NCBI GenBank assembly: GCA_016928295.1
Contig: JAFGLA010000054.1
Span: 1-64,000 of the forward strand
Reading direction: 5' to 3'
Source of the DNA: Opitutales bacterium
Lineage (GTDB): Bacteria; Verrucomicrobiota; Verrucomicrobiia; Opitutales; Oceanipulchritudinaceae
DNA: 64,000 nucleotides
A program made the translations under genes and the position numbers. The notes under the pieces are model-generated. The model was given only the letters and a program-made list of their open reading frames with translations. It was not told the origin of the DNA and ran no database searches. Positions 58,330 to 64,000 of this stretch are shown here, in pieces (the first letter of the stretch is position 1; each line of letters opens with the position of its first letter).

Positions 58330-58439
58330 GTGTGGGGGTATGTTTCAGTGTAGTTTGAATAACACGAACCGACCGACCGAAATGGGTATTCGCAGTCGGC
58401 GCCTTCGGTCCTGCCCAATACAGAACGTCCAGCAACGGG

Positions 58440-58492
58440 ATAATACACCGAAGAATCGATTCATCACATGCAATTCTTCGTGTAAAGATTGC
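58440..58492 (-). promoter_or_regulatory. Promoter/activator site of TonB receptor 2
   Basis: A 27-bp motif at 58466-58492, with imperfect dyad GCAATTCTT/AAAGATTGC around CGTGT. It lies 21 nt from the -10-like hexamer TATTAT (minus strand, 58445-58440). It shares ACATGCAATT and CGTGTAAA with the receptor 1 promoter. The site is in the divergent region with the XylR-like gene. Confidence 0.62.
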
Positions 58493-58630
58493 ACATTACC
58501 AGCACGCAATGGTTCGTATATGCGGACGCCCACCGCCTTATTGAGTTATTTTTCACGCGCTTGAGTTCTTTTGTGTTTTTAATCTCATTTCTTGTTGCTT
58601 TTTTGGCATCGACATATTTCTCTTTGTGGA

Positions 58631-59803
58631 ATGTTCGAAGGACAGCCCAAGCACATAGCATTGGTAATGCAGACACGGATGCCCGAAAATGCAGGCATCC
58701 TGAAGGGGATTGCACACTACGAAAGGAACAACGCCAACTGGCGTTTCTTTCTGGACGATCAGGCAATGGCCGTGGCGAATCCTTCATGGCTTTTCAGGCG
58801 CAAGTGGGACGGAATCATATGTCGCCACCGTTTCTCGCTGCTCCTCGAAGAGTGCCGCGCAAGGGGCGTGCCCTGCGTTGACTTGGAGGATTCCGAAAAC
58901 CACGTGCGCGGAGTGCCGAAAATCCGCCCGGACAATCGCGCCGTCGGCCACGTCGCTGCGGAGCATCTTCTTGAACGCGGCTTCGGCTCCTACGGTTTTT
59001 GCGGCTTCTCAAGCGAGATGTGGTCGCTGGACCGCAAGAGCGGCTTTGTCGAGGCGCTCGAAACAATGGGCCGCTCTTGCAGCGTGTTTGAAACGGCCTA
59101 CTCCTACGAACTTACGCCGGACTGGGACGTGCAGGAGCGCGACGCAATCCGCAAGTGGGTGGAGAGCCTTCCCCGCCCCGCCGGAATCATGGCCTGCAAC
59201 GACATGCGCGCTCTTCAGGTGATAGACGCCATTTCGGAGGCAGGTTTTGTAATTCCCGACGAGGTGGCCGTCCTTGGCGCGAATAACGAATCCATACGCG
59301 CGGAACTTTGCCACCCGCCACTTTCGAGCGTGCCGATGAACACTTTCGAGTGGGGGCAGGCAGGGGCCAAAGCTCTTGACCAGCTACTCCAAGGGCAGAC
59401 CCCGCCGGAGATGTCGTTTATCGAGCCGATGCCGGTAGTGGTTCGCCGCTCGACGGATACGCTCGCCGTGGACGATCCCGCCGTGGTGCAGGCCCTCATG
59501 ATCATCCATCAGGAAGCCTGCCAGAACCTGCGCGTGGATGACCTTGCGCGCCGCGTCTGCATAAGCCGCAGCCTGCTGGAGCGCCGCTTCCGCAAATATC
59601 TGCGCCGCAGTCCGCAGGAAGAAATTCGCAACGCCCGCATAGCCAAGGCCAAGCACTACCTTATAGAGACGGACAAGAAGCTGGAGGAAATTGCGGAAAT
59701 CACCGGCTTTGAACACCCCGAGTATCTGAGCGTAATGTTCAAGCGCCTCACAAACGAAAGTCCGCGCGACTACCGCCAGCGCCACAAGGGACAGGGCGCA
59801 TAG
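58631..59803 (+). CDS. XylR-like AraC-family transcriptional regulator
   Basis: A protein of about 390 aa. The N-terminal 270 residues form a LacI-type periplasmic-binding-protein sensor (AAEHLLERGFGSYGFCGFS, PAGIMACNDMRALQVIDAISEAGFVIPDEVAVLGANNES, LSSVPMNTFEWGQAGAKALDQLL). The C-terminal AraC domain has two helix-turn-helix motifs at about 285-385 (LRVDDLARRVCISRSLLERRFRKYL and LEEIAEITGFEHPEYLSVMFKR). This is the architecture of E. coli XylR, a sugar-responsive activator. I start at the ATG at 58631 (MFEGQPKHIAL); the frame opens at 58592. It likely controls the divergent receptor and its duplicate. Confidence 0.92.
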   Translation: MFEGQPKHIALVMQTRMPENAGILKGIAHYERNNANWRFFLDDQAMAVANPSWLFRRKWDGIICRHRFSLLLEECRARGVPCVDLEDSENHVRGVPKIRPDNRAVGHVAAEHLLERGFGSYGFCGFSSEMWSLDRKSGFVEALETMGRSCSVFETAYSYELTPDWDVQERDAIRKWVESLPRPAGIMACNDMRALQVIDAISEAGFVIPDEVAVLGANNESIRAELCHPPLSSVPMNTFEWGQAGAKALDQLLQGQTPPEMSFIEPMPVVVRRSTDTLAVDDPAVVQALMIIHQEACQNLRVDDLARRVCISRSLLERRFRKYLRRSPQEEIRNARIAKAKHYLIETDKKLEEIAEITGFEHPEYLSVMFKRLTNESPRDYRQRHKGQGA

Positions 59804-59860
59804 GCCGGCAGCAAGGTTGCCCCAATTTTACAGACGCAGCCTACTCTTCTTTCATAAAAC

Positions 59861-59892
59861 AAAGGACGCCCCCGTAGCCGAGGGCGTCCTTG
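59861..59892. terminator. Bidirectional terminator between the XylR-like and SDR-like genes
   Basis: Stem AAGGACGCCC/GGGCGTCCTT with a 10-nt loop, between convergent genes. Confidence 0.85.
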
Positions 59893-59915
59893 AAATGTAC
59901 GAAACCTGTAACTGC

Positions 59916-62180
59916 TTACTCCGCTGCCGGAGCTTCGCCGGTTTTCTTTGACGCGGTCTTCTTGCGCGGAGCGGCCTTGCGCTTGGGCTTTTCCTCGCCC
60001 TCGGCCTTGGGTTCATCCGCAGCCTTCTTGGTCGTCTTGGCCTTGGCAGGCTTTGCCGCAGTCTTCTTCACGGACTTGGCGGGAGCCTCGACAGTAGCAG
60101 CCGCTTCAGCAGCCTTGGGCGCCGCCTTTGACGCGGCAGGCTTCTTTGCGCGGGCAGCACTCTTTGCCTTGGGCTTTTCAGCCGCTTCGGGCGCGCCCTT
60201 CTCAAGCACGGCCTTTTCCTTTGCAGGCGCGGAAGCCTTGGCCTTTGGCGCGGCTTCTGGCTTTGCTTCAGGCTTGGCAGCAGGCTGAACAGGCGTCTTA
60301 GGCTCGGCCCTTTGCGCAACCGACTTGGGCTGGGCTGCGGGCTTTGGTTCCGCCTTAGGCAAGGCGGCGGGAACAACCGCGCTCTGCGCCGGTGCGACCG
60401 GAGCGAGACCGTTGCCCGAAGGCTTGCGGTTACGACGGTTGCGACGGCGGCTATCACGCTGCTCGCTTTCGGATTCTCTGGGCTGCGCTGACTTGGGTGT
60501 CGAATCAGCCTGCTTTACGGGCTGTGCAATCGCATCCTTCTGGGGCGGCGGCAACTGGCGGTAGCCATTGTCGCGCTGCTCGCTGCGGCGGTCATCGCGG
60601 CGAGGTTCGTCACGGCGCTCGTCTCTACGCGGTTCGTCACGACGATCGTCGCGGCGCGGTTCGCGCTCTGCGCGGGGCTGGCGTTCGTCGCGTTCAAAAC
60701 GATCGCGGCGCTCGTTGCGCTCCGGTCGTTCAGCTCTGTCAGAGCGTTCAAAACGTTCGTTGCGTTCGCCTCTTTCGGGACGCTCGCCACGCTCCGGACG
60801 ACGCTCGTTGCGATCATTGCGCACAGGCCGCGTATCGCGTTCAAAACGAGCATCGCGCTCTGCACGAGTCTCGCGGCGCGGAGCTTCGCCGTTCTGCGGC
60901 TTCTCGCGCGGCGCTTGAGCCTGTTGCTGAGGCTGTTCCGACCTTTCGCGCCTTGGCTCCTGCTCGCGCTGTTCGGGCTTGCGTTCGCCATTCTCGCGCG
61001 GCTCGCCCTCTGCGGGAGCCTCTCTGGAACCATTCACAGCCTCGCCATTCTGGGGCTGGCCACGATCGCGATTGCGCCCGCCACGCCTTCCACGACGGCG
61101 ACGGCGGCTGCGGCGCTCGCCGTTGGGGCCAAGTTCGCCTTCGCGAGGCTGGCCGTTCTGAGATGCGGGGCGCTCTTCGCCGGAAGCGGCCTCTTCGCCC
61201 TCTTCCGACTCGTCAGAATCGTCCTCGTCGCGCTCTTCACCCTCGCGATCGAAACGCCTGTCGTCATCATCGCGGTCAAAGCGTTCCATCGGCTCGGCGC
61301 CGTCTTCCTCCCAATCCTCCTCGTTTTCGTCGATACCGGCATCCTCGCGATCACGGAGCTGCTTGAGAAGCTCGTGCTCGTGCCGACGGATCTCGGCCCT
61401 CGTCTCGGCGACGCTGATGTGCTTTTCCTCCTCGCGCGGGCTTGTCCTTGGCAGGGGCTGCGGCTTGGGATAAGGCACGTTGAATGGCGGCGGAACGGGC
61501 TTTTCAGCCAGTCGCTGCGGGCGGATTACCAAATCTGTAACAACGTTGTTGTAGCGGTTTAGGATGATCGAGCCAACGGCCTCGGCCACGGCATCCAGAT
61601 CTATCGTGCTTTGCGGGCGCTGCTGCGCTGGCACGCTGCCGTCGGGGCGCCACTTGTTGGTCTGCGGGAACACGCTCGCGACCTTCACTCCGTCCTCGCG
61701 GAGCTGCTCAAAAAGCGCCTCGCCCATCCAGCGAAGGCCGCCCGCGGTCGCAGCGCCGATTGCGCCTCCGCGTGCGTTCTCGGCCGTGTTGGCAACGATG
61801 TTGATAACAAAGCCGCCAAGGCGGACAAGCGACGGCAACGCCATCTTGGTAAGGAAAATCGGGCAGAGAAGGTTCACCTTCATCACGGCCTCGATTTCCT
61901 CGTTGCTCATCTCGTCCAAGCCCTTGTGCAAGTATAGCTTGGCGTTGTTTACGAGAACGAAAACGTTGTCCCCCTCTCGTGCGATAATCTGCGAGACTTT
62001 CTCGCGGACTTCATCCATGTCCGCCATGTTGCAGGGCATGGGAACGAAAAACTCATGGTCGAAACGAACGTCACCATACTGGCCGCCAAGGCCGTAAACG
62101 CGCAGTCCCAATTCGATAAGCTTGCGCGTGATGGCCAGACCGAGTCCGGACCCCGCGCCAGTAACAATTGCAATATCCAT
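59916..62180 (-). CDS. SDR-fold protein without catalytic Tyr/Lys, fused to a long charged disordered tail
   Basis: A 754-aa protein. Residues 1-225 are a short-chain dehydrogenase Rossmann fold: nucleotide motif TGAGSGLG (7-14) and LVNNAK (76-81) are intact. The active-site stretch where YxxxK is expected (about 133-160, NTAENARGGAIGAATAGGL) contains no Tyr and no Lys, and the catalytic Ser position reads VAN. The tail is low-complexity: proline-rich linker (225-250), acidic (about 280-335), Arg/Gly patch SRRRRRGRRGG (about 358-368), a long R/E/D/N region (about 400-545), and a Lys/Ala/Pro-rich histone-H1-like end (about 600-754). Such Arg-rich tracts bind RNA in RNase E and similar proteins. 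Role unknown; I suggest a nucleotide-sensing nucleic-acid scaffold, as inference only. Confidence 0.88.
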   Translation of the reverse strand: MDIAIVTGAGSGLGLAITRKLIELGLRVYGLGGQYGDVRFDHEFFVPMPCNMADMDEVREKVSQIIAREGDNVFVLVNNAKLYLHKGLDEMSNEEIEAVMKVNLLCPIFLTKMALPSLVRLGGFVINIVANTAENARGGAIGAATAGGLRWMGEALFEQLREDGVKVASVFPQTNKWRPDGSVPAQQRPQSTIDLDAVAEAVGSIILNRYNNVVTDLVIRPQRLAEKPVPPPFNVPYPKPQPLPRTSPREEEKHISVAETRAEIRRHEHELLKQLRDREDAGIDENEEDWEEDGAEPMERFDRDDDDRRFDREGEERDEDDSDESEEGEEAASGEERPASQNGQPREGELGPNGERRSRRRRRGRRGGRNRDRGQPQNGEAVNGSREAPAEGEPRENGERKPEQREQEPRRERSEQPQQQAQAPREKPQNGEAPRRETRAERDARFERDTRPVRNDRNERRPERGERPERGERNERFERSDRAERPERNERRDRFERDERQPRAEREPRRDDRRDEPRRDERRDEPRRDDRRSEQRDNGYRQLPPPQKDAIAQPVKQADSTPKSAQPRESESEQRDSRRRNRRNRKPSGNGLAPVAPAQSAVVPAALPKAEPKPAAQPKSVAQRAEPKTPVQPAAKPEAKPEAAPKAKASAPAKEKAVLEKGAPEAAEKPKAKSAARAKKPAASKAAPKAAEAAATVEAPAKSVKKTAAKPAKAKTTKKAADEPKAEGEEKPKRKAAPRKKTASKKTGEAPAAE

Positions 62181-62189
62181 AATCCGTGT

Positions 62190-62204
62190 TTTCTACGGTA
62201 GAAA
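62190..62204. promoter_or_regulatory. Perfect palindrome just before the SDR-like gene
   Basis: TTTCTAC-G-GTAGAAA, a 15-bp perfect dyad 10 bp upstream of the ATG at 62180. It could be an operator or, as RNA, a small hairpin at the ribosome site. Confidence 0.5.
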
Positions 62205-62410
62205 TGTATGCCAACGCTGCCGACATGGCGCTGATGGCATGTGCGAGTGTCTAGCATGGTGAAGCGCAAATTGCAACAAGGCTGTTGTCCCTCCGCAAAT
62301 GTCTGCAAGAACGGGCCTTGAACGCAGGCCAGGAGGTCGCGTTCGGCTTGGGAGCGTCATCAAATATGCGGCAAAATACGGACAAATGCGTGCATTTTCC
62401 GTACAGCAAA

Positions 62411-62435
62411 GGGCCGCGGCTCCCGACCGCGGCCC
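62411..62435. terminator. Strong GC hairpin upstream of the SDR-like gene
   Basis: Perfect 9-bp stem GGGCCGCGG/CCGCGGCCC with a 7-nt loop. On the minus strand it is followed by TTTGCTGT, a weak T stretch, so it may be a terminator, an attenuator or a leader element. Confidence 0.5.
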
Positions 62436-62475
62436 TGCAACCACTAGACCAACCCTAACTAACGCTTTCCTAGCC

Positions 62476-62546
62476 TGTCGTGGAGTCTTTTGACCGGGCC
62501 TCCGAGGGTTTGTCCCCGGCTGCTCTGCCGGTCTTTTCTCCCGACA
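62476..62546. ncRNA. Candidate structured RNA or leader element
   Basis: Nested inverted repeats over 71 nt: TGTCG with CGACA (62476-62480/62542-62546), GGAG with CTCC (62482-62485/62538-62541), an internal loop of TCTTTT opposite TTTT, GACCGG with CCGGTC (62492-62497/62528-62533), and an inner hairpin CCG-A-GGG/CCCCGG with a TTTGT loop (62502-62519). The fold works on either strand. On the minus strand it would be the 5' leader of the SDR-like gene. I do not recognise a known RNA family. The rest of 62181-62868 shows no gene. Confidence 0.5.
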
Positions 62547-62868
62547 CTATCTATATCGGCATTAAGTAGTTGGACTTCATCAGAACCGCCGCCGAACGCC
62601 CCGTTTTACAAAGTGTTGACAAATCGAAAACACAAGACGTGACGTTTTGCATTAACATGTTGCGGTTTAAGCGTTTGTGCCAAGGCCACCACCTGCCATC
62701 AAGGATGTTTCCAACACGCGGAGGCGACCTCGCGAAAAAGGAGCACAGTAACGACTCCTTGGACAGTCCGCATATGTGAAAAAAACGGCGCATTAGCACC
62801 CAAACATGGCAGTAAACGCTCTATTCGCTTGGCTTTGTGCAAGCGGCCCCGCTATCGTATGCAGCAAT

Positions 62869-63285
62869 ATGGAACGCACACTGATTCTCTACAAACCCGA
62901 CGCATTCACCACGCGCAAGGTAGGCGCGACGATCAGCCGCTTCGAGCAGGCTGGCTTCGAAATTGTCGGCTGCAAGATGATGCAGCTTACAAGCGAACTG
63001 CTCCGCGAACACTACGCCCACATCGCCCACCTGCCCTTCTTCCCCGAGATCGAGGGTTTCATGTCCTCCAAGCCCGTCATTGCGATGGTGCTGAAGGCGG
63101 ACGGAGTCATCGCTCGCGTGCGCAACCTCGTCGGCCCGACAAACTCCGCCGTCGCTCCCGCCGGTACCATCCGCGGCGACTGGGGACAGGACAAGATGCA
63201 CAACATCGTCCACGCGTCCGACAGTCCCGAGGCAGCAGAGGCCGAAATCAAGCGTTTCTTCAAGGCTGAAGAAGTGCTGGGTTAA
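62869..63285 (+). CDS. ndk: Nucleoside diphosphate kinase
   Basis: Balances NTP pools by phosphate transfer through a phospho-histidine; 138 aa, normal length. The active-site His115 lies in NIVHASDSPEAAEAEI. The opening ERTLILYKPDA and NLVGPTNSAVAPAGTIRGDWG are typical. The frame opens at 62806, but the ATG at 62869 (MERTL) gives the standard protein. Confidence 0.96.
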   Translation: MERTLILYKPDAFTTRKVGATISRFEQAGFEIVGCKMMQLTSELLREHYAHIAHLPFFPEIEGFMSSKPVIAMVLKADGVIARVRNLVGPTNSAVAPAGTIRGDWGQDKMHNIVHASDSPEAAEAEIKRFFKAEEVLG

Positions 63286-63309
63286 CAGCCTGTAAAGTCA
63301 ACTTTCCCC

Positions 63310-63347
63310 AAGGCCGTCCGCAGTTTCCCCTGCTGGCGGCCTTTTTG
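63310..63347. terminator. ndk terminator (bidirectional with queA)
   Basis: Stem AAGGCCGTCCGCAG/CTGCTGGCGGCCTT (one mismatch) around TTTCCC, then TTTTT on the plus strand. Confidence 0.88.
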
Positions 63348-63372
63348 TAAGCCTGAAGCGCGCCGGTAATTC

Positions 63373-64000
63373 TCACAAAATCAGCATCGCGTCGCCGTAG
63401 CTAAAGAAGCGGTATTTAAGATCTATAGCCTCTTTGTATATCTCGAGCATCCACTTTATCCCGTCCGTCGAACCAGGTGTCAAAAATGCAGACACAAGGC
63501 AGAGCAGCGTGGAGCGCGGAAGGTGGAAGTTCGTCAGCATATGCTCAACGTGGAATGTTGACGGCGGGTAGATAAATAGCTGGGCATCGCCCACATATGC
63601 CCCGTCCGGTCCGGGCCTTGCCCCCTTGCGGGAAAAGTCCTCGATGCTGCGCAGGCTGGTTGTGCCGACGGCCAAGCGCGGCCTTGAGGCGTCCGCAAGC
63701 GCGGCCACCGTAGCGGAGGGGATAAAGTAGCGCTCGGAATGCATTTTATGCTCTTCGAGGCTGTCGGTCTGTATGGGCTTGAAGGTGCCGATGCCAACGT
63801 TGAGCGTCAGGGGCAGTAGTTCGTGCCCGCGGCGAAGCAGCTCGGCGTCAACTTCGGGCGTGAAATGCAACCCCGCCGTGGGCGCCGCCACCGCGCCAAG
63901 GTGACTTGGGTCGGCAAAGGTGGTCTGGTAGCGCGTCTCGTCCTCGCGCGTGGAGTGTTCGCGCTGGATGTATGGCGGGAGGGGGATTTCGCCGTGCGCG
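63373..64000 (-). CDS. queA: S-adenosylmethionine:tRNA ribosyltransferase-isomerase (partial, 5' end beyond window)
   Basis: Catalyses formation of epoxyqueuosine in tRNA from preQ1-modified tRNA. Only the C-terminal 208 codons are present: the frame runs open to the last base of the window. Family sequences include RYQTTFADPSHLGAVAAPTAGLHFT, VGIGTFKPI, HSERYFIP, and the C-terminal HLPRSTLLCLVSAF and RFFSYGDAMLI. The full enzyme is about 340-360 aa, so roughly 140 residues are missing off the right edge. Confidence 0.95.
   Translation of the reverse strand, partial: AHGEIPLPPYIQREHSTREDETRYQTTFADPSHLGAVAAPTAGLHFTPEVDAELLRRGHELLPLTLNVGIGTFKPIQTDSLEEHKMHSERYFIPSATVAALADASRPRLAVGTTSLRSIEDFSRKGARPGPDGAYVGDAQLFIYPPSTFHVEHMLTNFHLPRSTLLCLVSAFLTPGSTDGIKWMLEIYKEAIDLKYRFFSYGDAMLIL

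Noticed and set aside
60392-61366. Long plus-strand Arg/Ala-rich and hydrophobic frames (60392-61366, 60568-60918, 60915-61562)
   Set aside because: They arise because the charged-tail gene is low-complexity GC-rich DNA; the minus-strand frame has a real SDR domain and start.
62476-62546. Assignment of the structured element to tmRNA, SRP RNA, 6S RNA or a known riboswitch
   Set aside because: The conserved sequences of those RNAs (for example the SRP GGAAGCAGCC loop or tmRNA tRNA-like end) are absent.
62693-62706. GGCCACCACCTGCC as a family C end
   Set aside because: Only the first ten bases agree; the diagnostic CTAACAACT part is missing, so chance is likely.

Overview
The window looks like chromosome of a Gram-negative member of the Verrucomicrobiota, probably Opitutales/Opitutaceae. 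This rests on protein style rather than any database search: three very large TonB-dependent receptors with the 'ELSPFEV/YLTPFEV' N-terminal box, a PEP-CTERM sorted secreted protease, a GH74 xyloglucanase-type enzyme, a GPH sugar symporter, a XylR-type AraC regulator, and an SDR-like protein with a long charged tail. The DNA is GC-rich and densely coded on both strands. I see no phage, CRISPR array, rRNA or intact transposase gene, but there are three families of short non-autonomous inverted-repeat elements.

Layout. 0.4-6.9 kb: an RND tripartite efflux operon (TolC, adaptor, pump) with a small DUF2892 membrane protein, divergent from an ArsR-family regulator. 7-12.3 kb: an FAD oxidoreductase, tRNA-Asp, two SAM methyltransferases (one RlmD-like), and nadD-rsfS. 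12.4-17 kb: a chemoreceptor, thiH-thiS, and the PEP-CTERM trypsin-like protease. 17.4-24 kb: methionine genes metY and metX-metW, separated by a DUF4282 gene and a Kef-type antiporter. 24-30 kb: GH74 enzyme and the first TonB receptor. 30.5-43 kb: housekeeping genes (cyclophilin, cysE, redoxin, alr, rpiB, a DEDD exonuclease, a radical-SAM activase, meaB, a SulP transporter, trmB, a TPR lipoprotein, a flippase). 43-48 kb: rny, rodA and an RNase E/G gene on the plus strand. 48.4-59.8 kb: a sugar-uptake region with a GPH symporter, two tandemly duplicated TonB receptors and a divergent XylR-like regulator. 59.9-64 kb: the SDR-like/charged-tail protein, ndk, and the 3' part of queA, cut by the window end.

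How genes fit together. The two paralogous receptors share a 27-bp promoter motif lying exactly 21 nt from a -10-like hexamer, and identical terminators, so whole transcription units were duplicated. The adjacent XylR-like protein is the natural candidate regulator. CysE, SulP, MetX, MetY and MetW point to sulfate uptake and methionine synthesis by the O-acetylhomoserine route. RNase Y and RNase E/G lie side by side with rodA.

The least explained pieces are (1) the 754-aa SDR-like protein, which lacks the SDR catalytic Tyr/Lys and carries about 500 residues of acidic, Arg-rich and Lys/Ala/Pro-rich disordered sequence; (2) a strongly foldable sequence 300 nt upstream of it; (3) a C-rich leader that replaces a Shine-Dalgarno in front of several membrane and secreted protein genes; (4) the three mobile repeat families, one copy of which supplies the tolC stop codon and another of which ends 3 nt before the kef start codon.
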